Source: Atlantibacter sp. RC6 (GTDB taxonomy: Bacteria; Pseudomonadota; Gammaproteobacteria; Enterobacterales; Enterobacteriaceae). From it: a stretch of DNA of 64,000 nucleotides. Positions 1-5,412 of the stretch are shown one piece after another (within the stretch, counting starts at the first letter, position 1; every line of letters begins with the position of its first letter). The notes below the pieces were generated by a model. The model was given only the letters and a program-made list of their open reading frames with translations, was not told where the DNA came from and ran no database searches. A program made the position numbers and the translations under genes. The stretch spans positions 372,001-436,000 of the forward strand of contig NZ_JACHZE010000001.1 in the NCBI RefSeq assembly GCF_014193285.1. Reading direction: 5' to 3'.

Positions 1-787
1 AGTTTTCGCTGATGTATTTCAGGTATCCACGAAACCCCTCCATGTCCAGAGGCTTTCCGTCCAGTTCGCGGGCAATCTTGTTCGCCTTTCCCCAGAAGTT
101 GCGGATCATGTTTTTCCGGTCGTCAGTGAGAGCCCTCCATCCCCTTGCCTCTGGCAGTTCGTCTTTCAGGCATTGCCAGACTTCTTCACAGGATATTTTT
201 GCCCGGGCTGGTTTCTGCTTTTCAGCCTCTGGATTTCCGTCGCGAGTTGCACACTCATTAGGTTTACCTAATGAGTTATTAGTTAATAAATTCTTTGTGG
301 CACTCTGTTGGCACTCTGTTGGCACAACCTCCTCTACAGCCCTTTCCTGATGCGGGTTTGCGATGGCACTCTGTTGGAATTCTGTTGGCACAAAAAAATG
401 CTGATATTCGTCATATTTCGTGACTGTCAGCAGGGTGAATTTTTTGTTCGCCAGCGTGGTGATCATGCCCATTTTCTCAAATTTGTTGAGCAGGTATTTA
501 ATCCTGTCCGGTTCAATCCCTGTCTCACGCGCCAGCGTGTTCCGGCCTGTAATAGTCTGCCCACGTCCAACAGGATATTCACCAAACTCCGTAGTTACGT
601 TAGCGGACTCATGGTTGACTCCCATGATGAGATGAACCCAGAGATGTACAGCTTCGCTATCCGTCCTGTAGAACGGTAATTCACGTATTTTACGGTGCAG
701 GAATACCAACCCCTGCCCTGATGATTGAGGCTTCTCCATGGGCTTATGAGACCCTCTGAAATCGGATATTCGGAGAACGTTACTCAT
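1..787 (-). CDS. Phage replication initiator O-like protein (C-terminus cut by window edge)
   Basis: An open frame of 262 codons runs from ATG at 787 off the left edge, with a ribosome site AGAGG upstream. It begins [12 protein letters not shown]. Residues about 35-125 look like a winged-helix DNA-binding domain; this is followed by a repeat-containing linker holding VPTEFQQSA and VPTECQQSA, then a basic C-terminal part. The position after cII and the 48-aa gene matches lambda O. The linker DNA carries the candidate origin. The family (O versus a Rep-15/DnaD type) is inferred. The start overlaps the previous gene by 8 bases, suggesting coupling. Confidence 0.8.
   Translation of the reverse strand, partial: MSNVLRISDFRGSHKPMEKPQSSGQGLVFLHRKIRELPFYRTDSEAVHLWVHLIMGVNHESANVTTEFGEYPVGRGQTITGRNTLARETGIEPDRIKYLLNKFEKMGMITTLANKKFTLLTVTKYDEYQHFFVPTEFQQSAIANPHQERAVEEVVPTECQQSATKNLLTNNSLGKPNECATRDGNPEAEKQKPARAKISCEEVWQCLKDELPEARGWRALTDDRKNMIRNFWGKANKIARELDGKPLDMEGFRGYLKYISEN
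253..393. other. Candidate phage replication origin inside the O gene
   Basis: Two 29-bp direct repeats (299-327 and 365-393) are followed, in the direction of O transcription, by an AT-rich stretch (about 277-297). Then comes a perfect palindrome at 253-276 with 11-bp arms ACTCATTAGGT and a 2-base centre. In lambda the origin is inside O, with repeats bound by O next to an AT-rich unwinding region. The layout here matches, so origin function is inferred from arrangement. Confidence 0.6.
299..393. repeat. Iteron-like 11-bp and 29-bp direct repeats
   Basis: Block A (299-327) is two copies of GGCACTCTGTT plus GGCACAA. Block B (365-393) is the same except that its second 11-mer reads GGAATTCTGTT. 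The blocks agree at 27 of 29 bases and start 66 bases apart, which is six 11-base units and also keeps the reading frame. Read on the minus strand they encode a repeated VPTExQQSA peptide. Confidence 0.85.
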
Positions 788-926
788 GACCTTTACCTCT
801 GAATAATTGCTTAACCCTTTCCCACTCAGCCCGGAATCGACCAGGCTGCTTGAAACCGGACAGGTAGCGATCACGAATAATGTTTTTGTGTAATTTGTCC
901 TGGTCAGGACTGAATGGTTTTGACAT
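780..926 (-). CDS. Small lambdoid phage protein between cII and O (48 aa)
   Basis: ATG at 926 is preceded by GAGGT at good spacing, and the stop overlaps the O start by 8 bases. The product is a 48-aa, mostly basic protein beginning [11 protein letters not shown] and ending RGKGHE, with no membrane segment. The tight overlap and good ribosome site support it as a real gene despite its size. I do not recognise a function. Its position suggests an accessory role in early replication control, which is inference. Confidence 0.65.
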   Translation of the reverse strand: MSKPFSPDQDKLHKNIIRDRYLSGFKQPGRFRAEWERVKQLFRGKGHE

Positions 927-949
927 AATTACCTCAACTGATGTTGGCG

Positions 950-1005
950 AAACACAGTGTGATCAGGCCTCTAAGAATTCACCGTTCTTAGGGGCTTTTT
1001 CTTTT
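950..1005 (+). ncRNA. Candidate oop-like antisense RNA to cII 3' end
   Basis: A strong intrinsic terminator faces the plus strand inside the last 43 bases of cII: stem GCCTCTAAGAA (967-977) with TTCTTAGGGGC (985-995), one G-U pair, then TTTTTCTTTT. A TTGACA (920-925) lies upstream, but the matching -10 is poor, so the 5' end is a guess. Lambda OOP RNA has the same location and orientation and acts against cII mRNA. Confidence 0.5.
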
Positions 1006-1241
1006 GTCAGGATTGATGCAACCTGACGGGCGAGATGTGCCATTTCTTCATCGACAACACCCCACTCCAGAACGGCGAGAAGCATCGAGAACTTGGGTAT
1101 CCAGTCTCGTTTCCACCGGCTAATCTGCGCTTTATCGACACCGACAGCTGCGGCTGTTTTCTCAGTGCCGAGTAATGCGATTTTGTTGAGTAATGCGCTC
1201 TCAATGCGGAGCGCCTCATTGCGTTTGTTTGCGTGTTCCAT
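963..1241 (-). CDS. cII: CII-type transcriptional activator
   Basis: The 92-aa product starting MEHANKRNEALRIESALLNK is nearly the same as lambda CII over its first 70 residues, including the helix-turn-helix around AAAVGVDKAQISRWKRDW. CII activates PRE to launch CI synthesis and the lysogenic choice. I chose ATG 1241 over an upstream in-frame start at 1280 because it matches the lambda N-terminus. The C-terminal tail differs from lambda. The gene sits between nutR and O in the PR transcript and is overlapped by a likely antisense RNA. CII is normally degraded by FtsH and protected by CIII, which is also encoded here. Confidence 0.93.
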   Translation of the reverse strand: MEHANKRNEALRIESALLNKIALLGTEKTAAAVGVDKAQISRWKRDWIPKFSMLLAVLEWGVVDEEMAHLARQVASILTKEKAPKNGEFLEA

Positions 1242-1251
1242 TTCGTAGTAT
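1219..1251 (+). promoter_or_regulatory. PRE promoter with CII binding site
   Basis: TTGC-N6-TTGC (1219-1232), the direct-repeat CII site, lies within the 5' end of cII and is followed by a -10 TAGTAT at 1246-1251. Lambda PRE has the same TTGCGTTTGTTTGC core in the same place and AAGTAT as its -10. It points rightward through cro (antisense) toward cI. Confidence 0.85.
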
Positions 1252-1302
1252 TTCCATAGTGAATAGTTAATTGGTCGCATCGGTTGATGCGATTGTGAGA
1301 GT

Positions 1303-1335
1303 GGGCCGAATCAGCCCGCAGGTTATTAAAGAGCG
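1303..1335 (-). promoter_or_regulatory. nutR antitermination site (boxA and boxB)
   Basis: Read on the minus strand, boxA CGCTCTTTAATAA (1323-1335) is followed by boxB GGGCTGATTCGGCCC (1303-1317). BoxB can form a 6-bp stem with one U-G pair and a 3-base loop. The same boxB with a single loop change occurs in nutL at 2591-2605. A short hairpin follows at 1276-1291 where lambda has tR1, but it lacks a T-run. Confidence 0.85.
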
Positions 1336-1341
1336 TGTTGC

Positions 1342-1566
1342 TTAAGCTGCGTTATCAGCTTTCATGTAACGTTGCGGATAGAGAATCTGCATCTCTGAGA
1401 TTTCCTGCTTGAAGAACTTTGCGAGCTTCTCCGCCGTTTCGAGAGATGTGATTTGAATGCCACGCTCGATCCGGCTCAGGTTGCCAACATCAATTTGAGT
1501 GGCAGCTGCTACATCAGAGATTGTGAAACCTTTCTCTACACGCATTTTTCTTAGTGGTGTTTGCAT
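1342..1566 (-). CDS. cro: Cro-like repressor (HTH XRE)
   Basis: A 74-aa single-domain helix-turn-helix protein, first gene of the PR transcript. The XRE-type HTH spans about residues 14-38 (FTISDVAAATQIDVGNLSRIERG). ATG 1566 has an excellent ribosome site AAGGAGG. Cro proteins bind the same operators as CI and favour lytic growth by shutting PRM. The DNA-recognition helix DVGNLSRIERG closely matches that in the CI encoded next door (DVGNLSRLERG), consistent with shared operators. Confidence 0.9.
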   Translation of the reverse strand: MQTPLRKMRVEKGFTISDVAAATQIDVGNLSRIERGIQITSLETAEKLAKFFKQEISEMQILYPQRYMKADNAA

Positions 1567-1581
1567 ATTACCGCCTCCTTA

Positions 1582-1659
1582 ATGCGTTATACGCATAATA
1601 TGACATCCGCAAATTTTGCGCAAGGCGCTTTGCGAGGAACGCATAAAATGTTTTCTAAT
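1582..1659. promoter_or_regulatory. OR operators with divergent PR and PRM promoters
   Basis: Operators of the form NTGCG-N5-CGCAT occur at 1582-1596 (perfect palindrome) and 1630-1644, with a one-mismatch copy at 1616-1630. On the minus strand PR has -35 TTGCGC (1618-1623) and -10 TATTAT (1595-1600), spacer 17. On the plus strand PRM can be read as TTGCGA (1630-1635) and TCTAAT (1654-1659), spacer 18, placing the start at about 1666, the cI ATG. The same motif appears at OL. Confidence 0.8.
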
Positions 1660-1665
1660 AGTGAA

Positions 1666-2355
1666 ATGAACGTAGGGGAAAAAATCCGCCAAATCCGTAA
1701 GGCGAAGAAAATCACACTCAATCAACTGGCGACGCTAGCGGATAGCGATGTCGGTAATCTCTCGCGCCTTGAAAGAGGACTTCAGGGCTATAGTGACGCG
1801 CTTATAAAAAAAATTGCGACCGCTCTTGAGGTTCCTGTTTCTGAACTATTCTCTTCTAATATTGTTAGTGATACTGTGGGAATATACAGTATTAATTCAC
1901 TCACAAAAGAAGGGAGGGAGGATGTGTATAGGGTTGACGTACTTGATGTTTCCGCCAGCGCAGGCGATGGCTCTCCGTCGAAAGATATAGTTGAAGTTAT
2001 CCGTTCAATTGAATATGTAGCAGATCAGGCAAAGCTCATTTTTGGTAACCGACCGGAGTCTTCAGTGAAGCTTATCAACGTTCGCGGCGATAGCATGCAA
2101 GGAACCATTGAGCCAGGCGATCTGATTTTCGTGGATGTCAGTGTCAGCTATTTTGATGGGGATGGGATTTACGTGTTCGACTTTAATGGCGACATGTATG
2201 TTAAGCGTCTTCAGAAAGTAAAATCTGACTTATATGTCATCTCTGACAACCCAAAATATCGTGAGTGGTCAATATCTAGTGAAGAAGCACCTATGCTTCA
2301 CGTTGCTGGACGTGTGATGCTGAGTCAGTCACAGCAATACAGACGCCACGGTTAA
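1666..2355 (+). CDS. cI: CI-type phage repressor (HTH plus S24 LexA-like peptidase)
   Basis: The 229-aa product (from ATG 1666) has an XRE helix-turn-helix at about residues 15-42 and a LexA/CI S24 peptidase domain. The self-cleavage site is Ala99-Gly100, with catalytic Ser143 (RGDSMQG) and Lys180 (MYVKRLQ). It represses PR and PL in the lysogen and is inactivated through RecA-stimulated self-cleavage. ATG 1666 is preferred because the PRM -10 puts the transcript start on it, as in leaderless lambda cI; ATG 1648 is the alternative. All key residues are present, so the repressor should be SOS-inducible. Confidence 0.93.
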   Translation: MNVGEKIRQIRKAKKITLNQLATLADSDVGNLSRLERGLQGYSDALIKKIATALEVPVSELFSSNIVSDTVGIYSINSLTKEGREDVYRVDVLDVSASAGDGSPSKDIVEVIRSIEYVADQAKLIFGNRPESSVKLINVRGDSMQGTIEPGDLIFVDVSVSYFDGDGIYVFDFNGDMYVKRLQKVKSDLYVISDNPKYREWSISSEEAPMLHVAGRVMLSQSQQYRRHG

Positions 2356-2373
2356 CTCCCCCCCACCCTACCT

Positions 2374-2395
2374 GCCCGCTTATGCGGGCTTTTTT
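2374..2395 (+). terminator. Intrinsic terminator of cI
   Basis: Stem GCCCGC (2374-2379), loop TTAT, GCGGGC (2384-2389), then six T. It lies just after the cI stop and ahead of PL. Confidence 0.85.
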
Positions 2396-2497
2396 GTGCT
2401 CATTGCAAAGCCGCTTATTAAAGCCTCAAAAAATATATTTCCATTACATTCAAACGCATATGTAATTTGTGTCAAAAATCTACCCACATTTATAAAT

Positions 2498-2532
2498 ATG
2501 CGCTTGACGCATTTGCGCATAACGCATATCTT
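2498..2532 (+). promoter_or_regulatory. OL operators and PL promoter
   Basis: Two abutting 15-bp operators, ATGCGCTTGACGCAT (2498-2512) and TTGCGCATAACGCAT (2513-2527), match the OR consensus NTGCG-N5-CGCAT. PL is embedded in them: -35 TTGACG (2504-2509), 17-base spacer, -10 TATCTT (2527-2532). The rest of the 2396-2765 gap is AT-rich leader upstream of PL and the nutL leader downstream, with no gene that I can support. Confidence 0.85.
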
Positions 2533-2572
2533 TACCCCATCAGCAGGACGCACTACTCACCAGGACGGTGAA

Positions 2573-2605
2573 TGCTCTTTAACAATACAGGGGCTGTTTC
2601 GGCCC
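2573..2605 (+). promoter_or_regulatory. nutL antitermination site (boxA and boxB)
   Basis: BoxA TGCTCTTTAACA (2573-2584) equals the bacterial boxA consensus. BoxB GGGCTGTTTCGGCCC (2591-2605) follows after 6 bases and differs from nutR boxB by one loop base. The site lies in the leader between PL and N, as in lambda. Confidence 0.87.
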
Positions 2606-2765
2606 AACAATACCAAACGAGATGGGTTTGGGGTTTGGTGAGCAAAAGCTCCAGTGAATAAGCACATCGAATCGCAGTGCGATCGTGATGCCCAACCGAT
2701 AGCTGATAGAAGCATCTGAGTGCTCGGTAATCGCCAAACCACCAAAGCCATTTCAGGAGGCAATC

Positions 2766-3050
2766 ATGACCAATCGTGAGCACAAGAAATTACTCCGCGC
2801 TATCCGTCATCAACAGGAAAAGCGCGACAACCAACAGTTAGCCAAGAAGATAGACCGTGCATTTTCACGTCTGTCAGAAGACTGTTCTAACCGTGTACTG
2901 AAAGCCACTTCGCTTATTGCAGTACGGGAAAAGCCAGAGCAGGAAGTAACGATTAAACAGAACCGCACCTATTACCGTGACGCTAACCCGTTCGGTAACA
3001 AAATACATGCGGTGCAGAAGATGAAGTTATCCAGCAAGCCACTTATTTGA
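2766..3050 (+). CDS. N: N-type transcription antiterminator
   Basis: A 94-aa basic protein, first gene from PL, with ribosome site CAGGAGG. The N-terminus is arginine/lysine-rich (NREHKKLLRAIRHQQEKR), the boxB-binding region in N proteins. The C-terminus ends QKMKLSSKPLI after RTYYRD, echoing the lambda N end QKIKGKSIPLI and RTWYSK. N binds boxB RNA and, with NusA, NusB, NusE and NusG, converts RNA polymerase to a terminator-resistant form. This is needed here because several intrinsic terminators lie downstream. The identification rests on position, motif order and the two nut sites; overall similarity to lambda N is low. Confidence 0.8.
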   Translation: MTNREHKKLLRAIRHQQEKRDNQQLAKKIDRAFSRLSEDCSNRVLKATSLIAVREKPEQEVTIKQNRTYYRDANPFGNKIHAVQKMKLSSKPLI

Positions 3051-3057
3051 GGTGACC

Positions 3058-3174
3058 ATGAACGACAACGGTAAGCAGCGGGATTTGCTCATGCATGTAT
3101 GGAGTGGGCTGAGGAATAAAAGTTCACGCAACCACAGGCGTGTGATGAAGAAATTGAACAAGGCTGCTAAATAG
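3058..3174 (+). CDS. Small basic phage protein (38 aa)
   Basis: ATG 3058 follows GAGGTGACC and the N stop by 7 bases. The 38-aa product is strongly basic (KSSRNHRRVMKKLNKAAK at its end). Its last codons form the first arm of the following terminator. No family is recognised; an RNA- or DNA-binding role would be a guess from charge alone. Confidence 0.5.
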   Translation: MNDNGKQRDLLMHVWSGLRNKSSRNHRRVMKKLNKAAK

Positions 3175-3185
3175 GCGGCCTTTTT
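3160..3185 (+). terminator. Intrinsic terminator overlapping small gene 3' end
   Basis: Stem AAGGCTGC (3160-3167) pairs with GCGGCCTT (3175-3182), with one G-U pair and a 7-base loop, ending in five T. It would stop PL transcripts unless they are antiterminated. Confidence 0.65.
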
Positions 3186-3212
3186 AATAGCCAATTACAG
3201 CGAGGTAATGGA

Positions 3213-3515
3213 ATGACCCAATATGCAATTTTCGAACTGTCGATGCCTAACCGTGGCTCATGGAATGGCGGATGGTCTGGTGCGATGGATAAGTATGTGA
3301 AGCACAGACAGCTTCCTGCGAAGGGCAATCCAAACGTGAAAGACGGAGCTAACCACTATTACAACTTTGGTGATGGCTGGGGTGCAAATGTCAGCGTCAG
3401 GATTGTCGAGGGAGCGAAAGCCAAGAATCAGGCCATCAAAGGCAGCAAGGGATTTTGCGGTTACGACTGGATGATAGACAGCATCCTGAAGCACGGAAAG
3501 ATTATCGCCGAATAA
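3213..3515 (+). CDS. Phage early protein of unknown function (100 aa)
   Basis: A soluble 100-aa protein beginning MTQYAIFELSMPNRGSWNGG, rich in glycine and aromatic residues, with no membrane segment or recognisable domain. It lies between two intrinsic terminators, so it forms a one-gene cassette in the PL operon dependent on antitermination. The ribosome site is GCGAGG. The compact Gly/Trp-rich N-terminus hints at a folded single domain. Function unknown. Confidence 0.7.
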   Translation: MTQYAIFELSMPNRGSWNGGWSGAMDKYVKHRQLPAKGNPNVKDGANHYYNFGDGWGANVSVRIVEGAKAKNQAIKGSKGFCGYDWMIDSILKHGKIIAE

Positions 3516-3539
3516 GGTCGCAAATTAGCGGCCTTTTTT
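3514..3539 (+). terminator. Intrinsic terminator
   Basis: Arms AAGGTCGC (3514-3521) and GCGGCCTT (3528-3535) with one G-U pair, loop of six, followed by a T-run. The design is nearly the same as the 3160-3185 terminator. Confidence 0.7.
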
Positions 3540-3567
3540 ATTAGCAACGTTAACAGAGGTGAGGGAT

Positions 3568-3792
3568 ATGGAGTGGATTAAATGTAGTGAGCGGATGCCT
3601 GACGCTGAAATACCTGTACTGATAATGAATAACGGCGTCATCAGAATTGGAGAAATTAGATGGGATTTTCCGTCTCATGAAGAAACATATGAAGCCTTTA
3701 AGTATTGGGATGACCCTAATAATGACGGTCAGCCTTGGGAGGTGTTTGATATTACACACTGGATGCCATTACCTGAACCGCCAACCGAGTAA
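3568..3792 (+). CDS. DUF551 family phage protein
   Basis: The 74-aa product has the DUF551 signature: an N-terminal MEWIKCSERMPDAEIPVLI and a C-terminal THWMPLPEPP. Such proteins are common in the early accessory regions of enterobacterial phages, and their function is not established. ATG 3568 is chosen because GAGGTGAG lies 5-8 bases upstream; an in-frame GTG at 3559 would overlap that ribosome site. Confidence 0.82.
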   Translation: MEWIKCSERMPDAEIPVLIMNNGVIRIGEIRWDFPSHEETYEAFKYWDDPNNDGQPWEVFDITHWMPLPEPPTE

Positions 3793-3857
3793 TTCCCGAT
3801 AGCTAATTCCCTGAGTTAGCTATGTGGATACCCTCAATCATCCCTTGATGTTTATTT

Positions 3858-3886
3858 GCCGCTCGCAGTCAGGGCGGCTTCTTTTT
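3858..3886 (+). terminator. Intrinsic terminator joined to a ribosome site module
   Basis: Stem GCCGC (3858-3862) and GCGGC (3874-3878), then TTCTTTTT. The T-run flows straight into GCCTGGAGGAAAT, the ribosome site of the next gene. The same 19 bases CTTTTTGCCTGGAGGAAAT recur at 9357-9375. Confidence 0.6.
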
Positions 3887-3900
3887 GCCTGGAGGAAATA

Positions 3901-4242
3901 ATGAGTGTGCAGGTTAATACCTATGTACTTTGCGGCGTAAAGTTGCCGTTTAGCGAATGCGATGATGACGCAGCATTCGAAAAGCTTGAACCTTATCTTG
4001 ATAGCGCTTTTAAAGGCATTCATCACCACAACGGCTTGTGCGTAATTGATGATGGAATGAATGGTAATTACACATTCATTGGTCGTGTACTGGCTAAAAC
4101 GCAGAATTATGAACACTTCAACGAGCCAGTATCGCCTGACATATCAAATCTTGAAAAGGAGCTCATTGCTAACCTCATTTCAGCGCAGTTCTGCATCGAG
4201 AAGCCAGACGTTAAAGTTTGGGTTTTCTCCCATTACCGATAG
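3901..4242 (+). CDS. Phage protein of unknown function (113 aa)
   Basis: A 113-aa soluble, acidic protein beginning MSVQVNTYVLCGVKLPF. ATG 3901 is fixed by TGGAGGAAAT. The middle holds a HHHNGLCVIDDGMNG stretch and the C-terminus reads VKVWVFSHYR. The gene is flanked by terminators on both sides, so it is a stand-alone cassette. No family recognised. Confidence 0.72.
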   Translation: MSVQVNTYVLCGVKLPFSECDDDAAFEKLEPYLDSAFKGIHHHNGLCVIDDGMNGNYTFIGRVLAKTQNYEHFNEPVSPDISNLEKELIANLISAQFCIEKPDVKVWVFSHYR

Positions 4243-4262
4243 CCGCCTGAGTGCGGCTTTTT
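4242..4262 (+). terminator. Intrinsic terminator
   Basis: GCCGC (4242-4246), loop CTGAGT, GCGGC (4253-4257), five T. The first base of the stem is the last base of the preceding stop codon. Confidence 0.8.
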
Positions 4263-4334
4263 CATATCTGCATCTGAGTAATGGTTAATCAGCCATTAGC
4301 CACATGCAATCACACAACCAAAGGAACCTACCCC

Positions 4335-4499
4335 ATGATGCACTTACAGCTCGCGGGTAGCGGCGTCATGTCCGCTTATTACCCGCCTGAATCTGAATTA
4401 CACCGCAAAGTTCGCCAGCTTATCCGCGCCGCAATGCTGCGGCTGAAGGACACATTATCTCAGCCCGGAGTGCCTGCCCATGACCATTTTACCCGTTAA
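4335..4499 (+). CDS. cIII: CIII-type lysogeny regulator
   Basis: The 54-aa product aligns with lambda CIII: PPESELHRKVRQLI...LRLKDTLSQPGVP against lambda PSESLLERITRKL...KRLIDILNQPGVP. This covers the amphipathic helix that inhibits the host protease FtsH and so stabilises CII. Its position, left of erf and downstream of N in the PL operon, is the classic cIII position. The start is ATG 4335 (or 4338), preceded by AAGGAA. It overlaps the next gene by 20 bases. Confidence 0.85.
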   Translation: MMHLQLAGSGVMSAYYPPESELHRKVRQLIRAAMLRLKDTLSQPGVPAHDHFTR

Positions 4500-4668
4500 C
4501 GGAACCGTACTGGTTCAGCAAGGTAATCGTGACTTTAACAAGCTCTACGAAGCGTCATTCCCCGACACTCAGGAAGGCCTGAAGTCTGCCTATTCGTGGG
4601 CATGGGAAATAGCGATGGGCTGGCACGATATTCAGAATGACGACTGGAATAAAACCCATGCTGCATGA
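4480..4668 (+). CDS. Small protein at the kil position (62 aa)
   Basis: A 62-aa protein beginning MTILPVNGTVLVQQGNRDF and containing SAYSWAWEIAMGWHD, overlapping cIII by 20 bases and the next ORF by 11. In lambda and P22 relatives the gene after cIII encodes Kil, a small inhibitor of FtsZ-dependent division. Size, place and a tryptophan-rich predicted helix fit, but I cannot confirm the family, so no symbol is given. Confidence 0.6.
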   Translation: MTILPVNGTVLVQQGNRDFNKLYEASFPDTQEGLKSAYSWAWEIAMGWHDIQNDDWNKTHAA

Positions 4669-4801
4669 CTTTAACGATGAAGAATTTATTGCGCTTATTT
4701 CTACCGAAATTGAGGAAGAAGTAGAGCAGCAAATCAATCTGGCAGCGGAACGAAATAATCCGCCGATTACATGGGCAGAGTTTGCAGGAGACTTCACATG
4801 A
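4658..4801 (+). CDS. Small acidic phage protein (47 aa)
   Basis: An ORF from ATG 4658 to TGA 4801 whose stop overlaps the erf start in ATGA. The product MLHDFNDEEFIALISTEIEE... is very acidic and probably largely helical. There is no strong ribosome site, so it probably depends on translation coming from the preceding overlapping gene. Function unknown; the acidic charge could suggest DNA mimicry, but that is only a thought. Confidence 0.55.
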   Translation: MLHDFNDEEFIALISTEIEEEVEQQINLAAERNNPPITWAEFAGDFT

Positions 4802-5412
4802 TTGTTTACAAGGCAATAAGCGCAGTAGCCAGGGATATGGCTGAGCAGGGAATTAGTAAGGACAGGGAAAACCGCCAGCAAGGATTTAACTTCCGTGGAA
4901 TCGACCAGGTATATAACGCACTGGCTCCAATGCTCGCTAAACACGGACTGGTTATTCTGCCACGAATTACAGAGCGCACGGTAACTGAGCGTACAACACA
5001 AAAAGGCGGCGTGTTGTTTTACGTTGTCGTTAAAGCTGAGTTCGATTTTGTAGCCACCGAAGATGGAAGTAAGCACACCGTTATCACTTACGGCGAGGCC
5101 ATGGATAGCGGCGATAAGGCCACAAATAAAGCGATGTCTATCGCCTACAAATACGCTGCATTTCAGGCATTCTGCATTCCGACAGAACAGACAGCAGTCG
5201 ATCCGGATGCAGAAACACACGAAGTGGCTGCGCGTTCTCCTGACGACATCCTGGCCGACTTTTCCGCGCTGGCCGCAGACTGCGGAACCATTGAAGAACT
5301 GAAAGGCATTTACAAGCCTGCGTGGAATGCCCTGGCTAAGTTCCCCGAACATCAGCAGAAGTGCGTTGATGTATTCAAAACACGTGGCACAGAACTAAAA
5401 CAGGCGGCATAA
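4798..5412 (+). CDS. erf: ERF-family single-strand annealing recombinase
   Basis: The 204-aa product matches the ERF superfamily (phage P22 Erf). The conserved N-terminal part contains FNFRGIDQVYNALAPMLAKHGL and the typical ITYGEAMDSGDKATNKAMSIAYKYA. ERF proteins anneal complementary single strands and replace RecA/Red-beta for circularisation and recombination of phage DNA. I chose ATG 4798 by the ATGA overlap with the upstream gene. The ssb gene follows with no gap, a functional pairing. No exonuclease or Gam-type gene is seen next to it. Confidence 0.92.
   Translation: MIVYKAISAVARDMAEQGISKDRENRQQGFNFRGIDQVYNALAPMLAKHGLVILPRITERTVTERTTQKGGVLFYVVVKAEFDFVATEDGSKHTVITYGEAMDSGDKATNKAMSIAYKYAAFQAFCIPTEQTAVDPDAETHEVAARSPDDILADFSALAADCGTIEELKGIYKPAWNALAKFPEHQQKCVDVFKTRGTELKQAA

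Noticed and set aside
1276-1291. tR1-like intrinsic terminator after nutR
   Set aside because: The CGCATC/GATGCG hairpin has no T-run on the minus strand, so it is not called as a terminator; a Rho-dependent site remains possible.
1561-1665. N-terminal extension of cI from ATG 1561
   Set aside because: It would translate the operators and PR, which have clear regulatory sequence; repressor homology begins at 1666.
2553-2783. 76-aa minus-strand frame in the PL leader
   Set aside because: It crosses nutL and the N ribosome site, has no ribosome site of its own, and would conflict with the PL leader.
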